Part shown: positions 37,167 through 45,962 of the stretch, one piece after another | Layout: each line of letters starts with the position of its first letter | Numbering within the stretch: position 1 is the first letter of the stretch | Assembly (NCBI RefSeq): GCF_021729085.1 | Contig: NZ_JAJSAR010000002.1 | Span: forward strand, 1,183,445-1,247,444 | Source of the DNA: Pseudohongiella sp. O18 | GTDB lineage: Bacteria > Pseudomonadota > Gammaproteobacteria > Pseudomonadales > Pseudohongiellaceae | DNA length: 64,000 bases | Reading direction: 5' to 3' | The notes under the pieces: generated by a model | Seen by the model: only the letters and a program-made list of their open reading frames with translations | Databases searched by the model: none | Told to the model about the DNA's origin: nothing | Made by a program: the position numbers and the translations under genes

Positions 37167-39437
37167 TCAGGGCACCGGATCAATATGGACGACCAGCGGC
37201 TCTTCGGTATAGATGACCTCACCGGTGTCCAGCAGTTGATAGGCCATAAAGATTACCAGCGGGTGGCCAACCAGCTCCGGCAGCGGCTGAAAGTCCTGCA
37301 GAACACGCAGGTACTCTACCGGCTTGAGAGTCTCAGCTTCACGATAGGCAACCAGATCTGCAGCACTGCCGTCCCAGTCGAATATTTCGCCCTTCTGGTT
37401 TAATTGCACAATACCAAAACCGGCCGAGCTCAGGTCAGCCACCATGTGGAACTGGCCGGCACGCCCGACGTGAGCCGGATCAATATAAAAATCAGCAGTG
37501 ACATCCATGCGCTGGCTGGGCGTCACACGGTAGGTGTAATTCAGACCTTTGTCGACGGTGGCTGCCAGGGCAATCCGGGCTGAGGTCTCGCGACCACTGA
37601 GGTTGGCAACCAGCCTGGATGGCAGCTCCGGCACGGTGACCGGCATGTAGTCAGCAATCTGGTAGCGGACCAGATTCAGGGCTCGAACGGCATCGGCGCC
37701 ACGCTGCCGGTCACGATGGTCAACACCACAGGGCTGGCCGCCGCCACAATCAAGAGTCGGACTGGAGAACAGAGACACCCGCCTGGCGCTGCCGAAAAGA
37801 GACGGGCTGGCCATGACAGTCGCAAACTGGTTTTCTACCGCGTGACCGGTGGCATAGGGGAAAGTGCCGCCCTCACCGTCCTGCCGATGCGAGTGTGTCA
37901 GACCCATGTTATGCCCTATTTCATGTACCAGGACACTGCTGACCGGGCAATCAATGCCCACCAGGGAAAAAGCGTAGTCACGATCCGCGAAGGCTGTCAT
38001 ATCGCCATAGCTTCTGTAGCCACCCAGGTTCGCCAGACCACAGAGCTCGCCGCGTGAGGTCATTGGCCGAAACAGAACCACCAGGTCAGCGCCGTAGCGC
38101 TGACGCAACTGTGGTATCTCAGCAAATGCAGAATGACTGCCATTCGTCAGTTGTTCCAGCTGGGTATGGAAGTCCACTTCGCGTCCCGGGTAGTTGACCT
38201 GCCCGTGGTAAACCGGGCGCAGCGTGATGCCAACGCCGCTGTTCTGGTAAATCTGATTGGCAACGCTGATCATCTGATTGATTCGAGTAGCGGCATTGGC
38301 GCCGTACTGGGCAACCACATCCGGGGTAAACAGGGCCATGACATCAACCACGACGTGCCCCAGCGGGTCTTCGGGCACGCGGCCAGCAAGGGCGGCGTTA
38401 AATGCGCTCTGACCGTTACCGCCGCCAGTGACATCGTTGACCACATTAATCCAGCTATCCTGACGCGTCTGTCCTACATAGACGGTGCTTAGCAGGCGCA
38501 TTGGCTGCGCTTTGGCATCAACGCGCACCACATAACTGAGTGAGCGCGACGCACCGGGTGCCAGCGCGTCTGGCAGGCGGCAATTCAGGATGTGCTGGCT
38601 GGGCGATGCGCGGGTCCAGATGGACTGACAGGCCGGCGCCCGCACAAGTTGTGCATCTTCCAGAATAAAATAGACGTCGGCTTCCAGGCCATTGAGGCTG
38701 CGGTTGCTGCGATTGGTGAGCGTTAATGTCACTTCCAGCTCCGCCGACTGCCCGACAAATACAACATCACGGCTGAACTGCTGGGAGATTTCGACCTGCT
38801 GCGTGCTGTTGGCCTGTGTGGGTCCGGCGCTGTCACCTGCATTGGTCATTGGTTTAGGATTTGCCTGCGGCTCGCGGGCAACCCGATGTACCGGCGCCAG
38901 ATCGTGTCTGCCCGGCACCACGAAGTCACTATGCGTGGCCGCCAGTCGCGCCTCGTCCGGTTGGTAAAAGCGCCCCGTCACAACATCGTTATCTCGCGCG
39001 CCGTCAAACAGCCAGCGTTCGTCATTGATCTGGATCTCGGCGAATGCCACTTCGCGATTCAGCGTGATGATCAGGCTGGCATTGTTACCGGCATCGTGTC
39101 CGCTGATGACGCGGTCACCATTGATGTAGTGCTGGTCCTGTTCAATAAGCACTGCCAGTGATTGTTCGTGTGTTGGCAGTCGAAATTCGAGAGTACTTCC
39201 TTCTCTGAGCAGTTCCAGATCAGCAACCGGAAAAGTAAGGCTGTGATCCTCTGGAGTGGTATCCGCCAGGGCCGGCGCCACGGGTGTCAGCAGCAGGCCC
39301 GCGATCAGCAGAGACAGACCGCAAACACACAGCACAGCGCGACGGAACCGTGCCTTGCACTGGTCCGGAACGCTGAGCGTCCTGCCGGAAACTGATTGAG
39401 GGTGGCTGATTGCCATAATTAACACGCCATTTCGCAT
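37167..39437 (-). CDS. Secreted zinc metalloprotease, reprolysin/metzincin type
   Basis: A 756-residue exported protein. A hydrophobic signal (about residues 33-58, cleavage near PALA) is preceded by a long basic n-region; an alternative ATG at 39416 shortens it. Residues 210-330 look like an Ig/DUF11-type module (VEVTLTLTNRSNRSLNGLEAD split by conserved spacing). The catalytic domain has HEIGHNMGLTH at 505-515 and a Met-turn at Met542 (TVMAS), with paired cysteines around it. The C-terminal 150 residues form further beta domains. Start and natural substrates are uncertain. Confidence 0.82.
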   Translation of the reverse strand: MRNGVLIMAISHPQSVSGRTLSVPDQCKARFRRAVLCVCGLSLLIAGLLLTPVAPALADTTPEDHSLTFPVADLELLREGSTLEFRLPTHEQSLAVLIEQDQHYINGDRVISGHDAGNNASLIITLNREVAFAEIQINDERWLFDGARDNDVVTGRFYQPDEARLAATHSDFVVPGRHDLAPVHRVAREPQANPKPMTNAGDSAGPTQANSTQQVEISQQFSRDVVFVGQSAELEVTLTLTNRSNRSLNGLEADVYFILEDAQLVRAPACQSIWTRASPSQHILNCRLPDALAPGASRSLSYVVRVDAKAQPMRLLSTVYVGQTRQDSWINVVNDVTGGGNGQSAFNAALAGRVPEDPLGHVVVDVMALFTPDVVAQYGANAATRINQMISVANQIYQNSGVGITLRPVYHGQVNYPGREVDFHTQLEQLTNGSHSAFAEIPQLRQRYGADLVVLFRPMTSRGELCGLANLGGYRSYGDMTAFADRDYAFSLVGIDCPVSSVLVHEIGHNMGLTHSHRQDGEGGTFPYATGHAVENQFATVMASPSLFGSARRVSLFSSPTLDCGGGQPCGVDHRDRQRGADAVRALNLVRYQIADYMPVTVPELPSRLVANLSGRETSARIALAATVDKGLNYTYRVTPSQRMDVTADFYIDPAHVGRAGQFHMVADLSSAGFGIVQLNQKGEIFDWDGSAADLVAYREAETLKPVEYLRVLQDFQPLPELVGHPLVIFMAYQLLDTGEVIYTEEPLVVHIDPVP

Positions 39438-39475
39438 ATCTGGGGCAGCTTAACCCGGCGTGGGAAAATTTTCCA

Positions 39476-40420
39476 CTAATCTGTCGAACGGGGCACATTG
39501 GCAGCCAGCAGACCACCCGTATGCAGTGCCAGCAGGCGCGTACCGGGCGGATAATCACCCCGCTCCAACCTGGTGAATATGGCTGCCAGCAGCCGTCCGG
39601 AGTAGACAGGCTCCAGAGGAACGTCATGTTGTGCCGAAAAGTCCGCGATGAAGTCCAGCAGCGACTGAGGCTGTTTGGCATATCCACCAAAATGAGCATC
39701 CTGCGTATCCAGGCACCAGTTTGCGTCATGAGGATCGGCACCCAGTTGCTGCAACCAGCCAGCAACCTCGGCGGTCAGCGGTTCGCCCCCTTTGAGCACC
39801 ACGTGCCCGGTGATCTTTGTGGCCGGCGACAGACTGCTGCTCTGCAGACCGGCTACCAGACCCGCCAGCGTAGTTGCCGTGCCGCAGGCCAGACAGATTT
39901 CACTGCCAGCGAGATCGGCGACCTGTTCAAGCAGCAGACTCGCGAGGCGCTTGCAGCCTCCGACACCCGCCAGATTGGCGCCTCCCTCAGGTATCACCCA
40001 GGCGGGGCCATGCTGATCAAGAAGTTGTTTTATGAAGACAGGATCATGGCGCTGTCGGTAGTCTGTGCGGCTGACAGGCACAAGGTGCATGCCTCTGGAA
40101 ATGACAAACTGCAGAGCCGGATTGAGTGAGTCGGGCAACTCGCCCCTGATAATGCCAATAGTCCTGAACCCGTAACGCTGACCCGCCTCGGCAAGCGCAC
40201 AAAGGTGATTGGACCAGGCGCCACCAAAACTCAGCAGCGTCGTCGCGCCGGCCTGACGGGCCTGCGTCAGATTCTGATACAGCTTGAACCATTTGTTGCC
40301 ACCAAGAACCCGGTCAACAAGATCCAGTCTGAACAGGCGCAACTGCACATCGCGACGCAGCAATCGTGCATCGTTTATCTGGGTAACAGGAACCTGGCTG
40401 AAATCGGGGGAGTCAATCAT
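39476..40420 (-). CDS. PLP-dependent D-cysteine desulfhydrase/ACC deaminase family protein
   Basis: A 314-residue fold-type II PLP enzyme. The Schiff-base lysine is in LGGNKWFKLYQN, followed by LLSFGGAWSNHLCALAEAG, and the phosphate loop is in ACGTATTLAGLVAGL. The family deaminates ACC or releases H2S from D-cysteine; bacterial relatives of this length are usually desulfhydrase-like with unknown physiological substrate. Separated by 38 bp from the metalloprotease gene and not obviously part of an operon with it. Confidence 0.82.
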   Translation of the reverse strand: MIDSPDFSQVPVTQINDARLLRRDVQLRLFRLDLVDRVLGGNKWFKLYQNLTQARQAGATTLLSFGGAWSNHLCALAEAGQRYGFRTIGIIRGELPDSLNPALQFVISRGMHLVPVSRTDYRQRHDPVFIKQLLDQHGPAWVIPEGGANLAGVGGCKRLASLLLEQVADLAGSEICLACGTATTLAGLVAGLQSSSLSPATKITGHVVLKGGEPLTAEVAGWLQQLGADPHDANWCLDTQDAHFGGYAKQPQSLLDFIADFSAQHDVPLEPVYSGRLLAAIFTRLERGDYPPGTRLLALHTGGLLAANVPRSTD

Positions 40421-40452
40421 GGCTGACCGGCAAGATTTAATGGACCGGCAAT

Positions 40453-40483
40453 AAAAAAGCCGTTGGCAGGCAACGGCTTTTTT
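40453..40483. terminator. Bidirectional intrinsic terminator downstream of tRNA-Asp
   Basis: AAAAAAGCCGTTG (40453-40465), loop GCAGG, CAACGGCTTTTTT (40471-40483). The stem has 7 G-C-rich pairs flanked by A6/T6, so a T-tract follows on both strands. It lies 10 bp past the tRNA-Asp CCA end. Confidence 0.85.
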
Positions 40484-40493
40484 GGGAATTCAA

Positions 40494-40570
40494 TGGCGGA
40501 CCGGACGGGACTCGAACCCGCGACCTCCGGCGTGACAGGCCGGCATTCTAACCAGCTGAACTACCGGTCC
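40494..40570 (-). tRNA. tRNA-Asp (anticodon GTC)
   Basis: Cloverleaf with acceptor GGACCGG/CCGGTCC, D-arm TAGTTCAGCTGGTTAGAAT, anticodon loop CTGTCAC (GTC), TTCGAGTCC T-loop, discriminator G and encoded CCA. Second gene of a Val-Asp pair. Confidence 0.97.
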
Positions 40571-40615
40571 GCGACACACAACACTGCGAATGATCAGACA
40601 ACGTCACTGTTTGTC

Positions 40616-40691
40616 TGGTGGGTGGTGAGGGATTTGAACCCCCGACATTCGCCTTGTAAGGGCGACGCTCTACCAACTGAGCTAACCACCC
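40616..40691 (-). tRNA. tRNA-Val (anticodon TAC)
   Basis: Cloverleaf with acceptor GGGTGGT/ACCACCC, D-arm TAGCTCAGTTGGTAGAGC, anticodon loop TTACAAG (TAC), T-loop TTCAAATC, discriminator A and encoded CCA. First gene of the Val-Asp pair, 45 bp from tRNA-Asp. Confidence 0.97.
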
Positions 40692-40710
40692 GCTGTGTTG
40701 AGTGACGCGC

Positions 40711-40738
40711 ATTTTACCGACTTGAGCTGGCATGTCAA
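40711..40738 (-). promoter_or_regulatory. Strong sigma70 promoter of the tRNA-Val-Asp operon
   Basis: Consensus TTGACA (40733-40738) and TAAAAT (40711-40716) on the minus strand, 16-bp spacing, followed by GCGCGTCA. The start point would lie about 12 nt before tRNA-Val. Confidence 0.8.
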
Positions 40739-40832
40739 ATAAAATTTAAGATTTTCTGTCTATCAATTCCGGGCGGTTAACGGTACCATTTTGGCCCTCA
40801 AAAATTTTACGTCAATCGGCCATACCCGACCC

Positions 40833-41192
40833 ATGGAAATCTACAAAGAGTTCAACTTCGAAGCTGCCCATCGGCTGCCCAATGTCCCCGAGGGACACAA
40901 ATGCGCGCGCCTGCATGGGCACTCATTTCAGGTCAGGCTGGTCGTCGCCGGGCCAGTTGGTGAGCGCAGTGGCTGGGTCATGGACTTTGGTGATATCAAG
41001 TCGGCATTCAAACCTGTCTGGGAACAACTCGATCATCATTACCTCAACGACATTCCTGGTCTCGACAATCCGACCAGTGAAAATATTGCACGCTGGATCT
41101 GGCGAAAACTTCGCCCGACGCTACCGCAACTGGTGCGTGTGGAAATACGCGAAACCTGCACCAGTGGCTGCATCTATAATGGCGCTGACTAG
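40833..41192 (+). CDS. queD: 6-carboxy-5,6,7,8-tetrahydropterin synthase
   Basis: A 119-residue QueD/PTPS-type enzyme of the queuosine (7-deazaguanine) pathway. It turns dihydroneopterin triphosphate into carboxytetrahydropterin. Zinc ligands are in FNFEAAHRL and LHGHSF, the catalytic cysteine in [10 protein letters not shown] and the C-terminal glutamate in [10 protein letters not shown]. The start [13 protein letters not shown] is at 40833. The other pathway genes in the window, queE and queC, are 19 kb away. Confidence 0.92.
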   Translation: MEIYKEFNFEAAHRLPNVPEGHKCARLHGHSFQVRLVVAGPVGERSGWVMDFGDIKSAFKPVWEQLDHHYLNDIPGLDNPTSENIARWIWRKLRPTLPQLVRVEIRETCTSGCIYNGAD

Positions 41193-41268
41193 TAGAGATT
41201 AAAGTCCCGCGGACACACTGGCGCATCAAGGCTGAATTGTCTCATCGCTTTAAAGAGCGACCCTGAGT

Positions 41269-42441
41269 TCAGACCATTTCCTTTTTGATCGCCATAAAGT
41301 CGCGCGCGCGATTTATGCAATCCGCAGCGATCAGTTTGCCTTCCCTGTAATACTTGACCACCATCCCCTCTTCCACTGCGGTATCCGGCGCCCCATCGGT
41401 TTGCACCTCATCATAGCCATGGCACAGACCCACTGACTGCAGCTTCACATCATACTGATCTGACCAGAACCATGGGGTCACGTGATACACTTCAGTGCCA
41501 CCACAGATATTGGCAGCGGCCACGCGCGACTGATCATTGGCATTCTGCACCGACTCCAGCCGGACACGACGTTGATACAACTCACTGGGATGCGAAGTGC
41601 AATCGCCCGCAGCAAAAATATCAGGGTCGCTGGTGCGCGAATGTTCATCAACATAAATACCATTTTCTATGCGCAGCTCGGCAGACTCGGCCAGAGACGT
41701 CTCGGGCACCACACCCACACCGACGATTACCATCTGCGCCTTGATGGTGCGACCATCGGCACAACTGACGGAATCCACCTGCCCACGACCGTTGATGGCT
41801 ACAACTTCGGCATTGCAGCGCAGCTGCACGCCGTGTTGTTCATGCAGCCTGGCAAAGAAGTCTGACATCTGCTCGCCTGTCACCCGCTTGAGCACGCGAC
41901 TCTCGCGTTCCAGCACAGTTACCTGCTTACCCAGTTTGCGCAGCACTGCGGCTGCTTCCAGACCGATATAGCCAGCTCCGATCACCACGACATCGGCCAC
42001 CTGGTCCAGCCTGGCGCGAATCGCCTCAACGTCGGCCAGCGTGCGCAGGTAACAGACACCATCCAGCCCATCCCCCAGGGGAAGATGAATGGGTCTTGCG
42101 CCGGTGCACAGGGCCAGCTTGTCGTAAGCCAGTGATTCACCCGTTGTCAGTTGGACACGCTTCTCCTGAGGCAGGATGGCCGCCACACGAGTGTTCAATC
42201 GCAGGTCGATATTCTGCGCCTGATACATCTGCTCGGGCCGCAAAAGAATCTGCTCTGCACTTTTTTCTCCGGACATGACAGCCTTGGACAGCGGCGGACG
42301 GTGATACGGCAGCTGGGGCTCATCCCCGATCAATGTGATCTTTCCAGTCCAGCCACTTTTACGCAGATGAACGGCGAGTTGTGATCCCGCATGACTGGCA
42401 CCAATGACGATACAGTGATTGCTGGCGAGTGCTTCTGACAT
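41269..42441 (-). CDS. FAD-dependent ferredoxin/rubredoxin reductase-like oxidoreductase
   Basis: A 390-residue flavoprotein of the ferredoxin/putidaredoxin reductase type. FAD motif HCIVIGASHAGSQLAVHL at the N-terminus, NAD motif VVVIGAGYIGLEAAAVLRKLG in the middle, and FAAGDCTSHP before the C-terminal domain, which has the PWFWSDQYDVKLQSVG signature of electron transfer to small iron proteins. No ferredoxin, rubredoxin or P450 gene is adjacent, so the partner is unknown. It is last in a minus-strand run after ung. Confidence 0.87.
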   Translation of the reverse strand: MSEALASNHCIVIGASHAGSQLAVHLRKSGWTGKITLIGDEPQLPYHRPPLSKAVMSGEKSAEQILLRPEQMYQAQNIDLRLNTRVAAILPQEKRVQLTTGESLAYDKLALCTGARPIHLPLGDGLDGVCYLRTLADVEAIRARLDQVADVVVIGAGYIGLEAAAVLRKLGKQVTVLERESRVLKRVTGEQMSDFFARLHEQHGVQLRCNAEVVAINGRGQVDSVSCADGRTIKAQMVIVGVGVVPETSLAESAELRIENGIYVDEHSRTSDPDIFAAGDCTSHPSELYQRRVRLESVQNANDQSRVAAANICGGTEVYHVTPWFWSDQYDVKLQSVGLCHGYDEVQTDGAPDTAVEEGMVVKYYREGKLIAADCINRARDFMAIKKEMV

Positions 42442-42459
42442 AAGGATCTCCGTTCTGGC

Positions 42460-43158
42460 TTAGCGAATCTGCCAGTCGATACTGGCCAACTGTTGTTGTT
42501 GCAGGTACTGGTTGGCTTTTGAGAAGTGTCGATTCCCCAGAAAGCCGCGATGCGCCGAAAGCGGCGACGGGTGTGGCGAGCTAAGTACCAAATGTCTTTT
42601 CCTGTCGATCATCGCACCTTTGCGCTGCGCGTAACTGCCCCACAGCATGAATACCAGGTGCTCACGGCGCTCATTCAATAGCTCAACAATACGATCCGTG
42701 AAGTGCTCCCAGCCTTTGCCCTGATGCGAATTCGCCTGACCGGCGCGCACTGTCAGAACCGCATTAAGCAGTAGCACACCCTGCTCTGCCCATTGCATGA
42801 GATTACCGTGTGAAGGCACTGGCAAACCCAGGTCCGCATGCAGCTCTTTGTAGATGTTCTGTAGAGACGGCGGCACCGCAACATCCTGCTGGACCGAGAA
42901 ACACAGACCATGCGCCTGGTCAGGTCCATGATAGGGGTCCTGACCAAGAATCACCACGCGGACTTTATCAAACGGCGTGGTGTTCAACGCATTAAAAATC
43001 TGGTTGCCGGGTGGAAATATCTGCTGCCCCTGCTGCTTTTCCTGCAGCAGAAACTGCCGCAGGGATTGCATATAGGGTTTGTCGAACTCACCTGCCAGCT
43101 CGTCCTTCCAACTGGGCTCCAGCTGAATGTCGCGAGTCTGTTCAGTCATGCCAGTCAT
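42460..43158 (-). CDS. ung: Uracil-DNA glycosylase (family 1)
   Basis: A 232-residue base-excision repair enzyme. The catalytic motif is [22 protein letters not shown] and the C-terminal leucine loop is [14 protein letters not shown]. The ATG at 43158 overlaps the lysS stop (ATGA), supporting this start over one three codons downstream. Located at the end of prfB-lysS-ung. Confidence 0.97.
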   Translation of the reverse strand: MTGMTEQTRDIQLEPSWKDELAGEFDKPYMQSLRQFLLQEKQQGQQIFPPGNQIFNALNTTPFDKVRVVILGQDPYHGPDQAHGLCFSVQQDVAVPPSLQNIYKELHADLGLPVPSHGNLMQWAEQGVLLLNAVLTVRAGQANSHQGKGWEHFTDRIVELLNERREHLVFMLWGSYAQRKGAMIDRKRHLVLSSPHPSPLSAHRGFLGNRHFSKANQYLQQQQLASIDWQIR

Positions 43159-44678
43159 CAGTCCTTGGCAGGTCGCATGTGAGGGAACAGCAGCACATCT
43201 CGGATGGATGGTGCGTCAGTAAACAGCATGACCAGTCGATCGACACCGATGCCCTCACCCGCTGTTGGTGGCAGTCCGTACTCCAGCGCCGTAATGTAGT
43301 CCGCATCGTAGTGCATGGCTTCGTCATCACCGGCATCTTTCTGTTCAACCTGCTCACGGAAGCGTGCGGCCTGGTCCTCGGCATCATTAAGCTCGGAGAA
43401 ACCATTGGCGAGCTCGCGACCACCGATGATCAGTTCAAAACGATCGGTGACGTCGGGGTTATCATCATTGCGACGCGCCAGTGGTGACACCTCAGTGGGG
43501 TATTCGGTGATAAAGGTTGGCTGCAGCAGATGGTGCTCAACTTTCTCGTCGAATATTTCCATCATGATGCGACCCAGCCCCCAGCCATCATCGACTTTGA
43601 TGCCAAATGATTTCGCCAGCTCGACGGCCGCTGGACGGGACTCCAGCTGCTCGGCCGTAACGCCCTGGCAATGCTTGAGGATTGAGTCTTTTACTGGCAG
43701 CCGCGCAAATGGCTCGCCCAGATTGATCTTGAGGCCCTGGTACTCGATTTCGGTTGTACCCAGCACTTCGACAGCCAGCGTACGCAGCATGTCTTCAGTA
43801 AAATCCATCAGATCGTGATAGTCGGCATAGGCCTGATAGAACTCGACCATCGTGAACTCTGGGTTGTGGCGTGTCGACAGACCTTCATTACGGAAGTTCC
43901 GGTTGATTTCAAAAACCCGCTCAAAACCGCCAACGACCAGTCGCTTCAGATAAAGCTCCGGTGCAATTCGCAGGTACATGGTCTGATCCAGCGCATTGTG
44001 ATGGGTGACAAAGGGCTTGGCCGTGGCGCCACCGGGGATCACCTGCATCATTGGAGTTTCCACTTCCATGAAGTTGTGCTTCTGGAAGTAGTTGCGCATG
44101 CTGTTGATCAGCTTTGAGCGCAACATGAATGTGCGACGCGACTCTTCGTTGGCAATCAGGTCAACGTAACGCTGGCGATAACGGACTTCGGTATCCGTCA
44201 GGCCCTTCCACTTGTCAGGCAGGGGGCGCAGCGCCTTGGTCAGCAGCTGCAGCGACTCAACGTTCACTGTCAGCTCACCTTTACCGGTACGAAACATTTC
44301 GCCGCTCACACCAACAATATCACCCAGATCCAGATCCTTGATTTCGGCCATCATTTCTGCCGGCAGGGCCTTGTGATTGACATAAAGCTGAATGGCATCA
44401 CTGGCGTCCTGAATCACCAGGAAAGGTCCACGCTGGCGAATCAACCTGCCTGCAACCTTGACCTTGCGGGCCAGTGATTCAAGCTCTTCGCGGGTATTCT
44501 CGGCGTACTGCTGGTGCAGGTCGGCGGCCATTGCATCGCGACGGAAGGTGTTTGGAAACGCATTGCGGCTGCGCTGAATGGCGTGCAGTTTGTCACGGCG
44601 CTGCGCAATCAGTTTGTTTTCTTCCTGTGCAGCCTGAGCCTGGCTGGCGGCATTGTTTTGATCGTTGCTATCACTCAT
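43158..44678 (-). CDS. lysS: Lysyl-tRNA synthetase (class II)
   Basis: A 506-residue class II synthetase with an N-terminal OB anticodon domain ([19 protein letters not shown]) and the three catalytic motifs: [12 protein letters not shown] (motif 1), [19 protein letters not shown] (motif 2) and [13 protein letters not shown] (motif 3). The first 45 residues are a basic/acidic extension. It lies 4 bp after prfB, the conserved prfB-lysS arrangement. Confidence 0.98.
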   Translation of the reverse strand: MSDSNDQNNAASQAQAAQEENKLIAQRRDKLHAIQRSRNAFPNTFRRDAMAADLHQQYAENTREELESLARKVKVAGRLIRQRGPFLVIQDASDAIQLYVNHKALPAEMMAEIKDLDLGDIVGVSGEMFRTGKGELTVNVESLQLLTKALRPLPDKWKGLTDTEVRYRQRYVDLIANEESRRTFMLRSKLINSMRNYFQKHNFMEVETPMMQVIPGGATAKPFVTHHNALDQTMYLRIAPELYLKRLVVGGFERVFEINRNFRNEGLSTRHNPEFTMVEFYQAYADYHDLMDFTEDMLRTLAVEVLGTTEIEYQGLKINLGEPFARLPVKDSILKHCQGVTAEQLESRPAAVELAKSFGIKVDDGWGLGRIMMEIFDEKVEHHLLQPTFITEYPTEVSPLARRNDDNPDVTDRFELIIGGRELANGFSELNDAEDQAARFREQVEQKDAGDDEAMHYDADYITALEYGLPPTAGEGIGVDRLVMLFTDAPSIRDVLLFPHMRPAKD

Positions 44679-44682
44679 CTGT

Positions 44683-45778
44683 TTACAGTCCCATTTTCAG
44701 GCTGGCTTCAATAAAGCGGTCCAGGTCACCGTCCAGAACGGCACCGGTGTTGGTGTTCTCCACGTTGGTACGCAGGTCCTTGATACGTGACTGGTCAAGA
44801 ACATAGGATCGGATCTGACTGCCCCAGCCAATGTCGGCTTTTTCGGCTTCTACCGCCTGCGCCTCTTCACGACGTTTCAGCTCTTCCATCTCATAGAGCT
44901 TGGCTTTCAGTTGTTTGATCGCCTGATCCTTGTTCTTGTGCTGCGAACGCTGGTTCTGACACTGCACCACGATGCCGCTCGGCAGGTGCGTCAGTCGAAT
45001 CGCGGAGTCAGTGGTATTAACGTGCTGGCCACCGGCGCCACTGGAGCGGTAGGTATCGACACGGACCTGCGACATGTCCAGATCAATCTCGATGTCATCG
45101 TCGATTTCCGGCGACACAAACACTGACGAGAAGGAAGTATGGCGTCGGTTACCCGAGTCAAACGGCGACTTGCGAACCAGGCGATGCACGCCGGTTTCCG
45201 TGCGCAGCCAGCCAAAGGCGTATTCACCACCAAAAAACAGCGTCGCGCCCTTGATACCAGCCACTTCACCCGGGGAGACTTCCATGACTTCCACGTTAAA
45301 GCCCTTGTCTTCACCCCAGCGCATATACATGCGCATGAGCATCTCGGCCCAGTCCTGAGCTTCGGTACCACCAGAGCCAGCCTGAATTTCCAGGAAGGCA
45401 CTGTTGGGATCCATTTTGCCAGAGAACATGCGGCGGAATTCCAGCGCATTGAGTTCTGTTTCCAGCCGGCCCAGTTCATTACCAACTTCAGTAAAGAGGT
45501 CCTGGTCGCCCTCTTCCTGGGCGAGCTGCAAAAGTTCTTTATTGTCAGACAGACCCGTGTACAGCGAATCTATGGTACCTACAACACGTTCCAGATTGGC
45601 GCGCTCGCGCCCCAGCTCCTGTGCGTATTCCGGCTTGTCCCAGACAGCCGATTCACCCAGCTCCAGCTCAACCTCTGTCAGGCGTTCTTTCTTGGTATCG
45701 TAGTCAAAGATACCCCCTGAGCGTATTGGTCCGCTCGGTGAAGTCTTTGATTTTCTGGAGCAAGGGGTTGATTTCCAT
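44683..45778 (-). CDS. prfB: Peptide chain release factor 2 with programmed +1 frameshift
   Basis: RF2, 364 residues after frameshifting. Zero frame runs 45778-45707 (24 codons, [10 protein letters not shown] at the start) to an in-frame TGA at 45706-45704. The site reads AGGGGGTATCTTTGAC: an SD-like element, CTT slippery codon and TGA-C, as in E. coli. Translation shifts +1 and continues at GAC (45705) to the stop at 44683. The tripeptide SPF and the GGQ motif ([12 protein letters not shown]) confirm RF2. Low RF2 favours shifting, which autoregulates the protein. Annotating only the long downstream frame from 45531 would truncate it. Confidence 0.97.
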
Positions 45779-45962
45779 TGGTCATCCTGTCGCTGAATCG
45801 TAAGTGCGGGTCGTGTATCTTGGGAAAGAGGCGCATTTTACACCACTGAGCCCCTGTTTACACACTTCAGCGTCAACCTAATTGTCGGCCAATCGTGCCT
45901 GTTTCCAGTACAATAGCCCCCTTTACCGCAATCACCCGACAAAAATCCTCACACGACCGCCC

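Noticed and set aside
45882-45962. Upstream TTG-started extension of mnmC
   Set aside because: It includes the likely promoter/leader of the divergent prfB/mnmC gap, and the encoded residues are not family-like; the ATG at 45963 fits MnmC.
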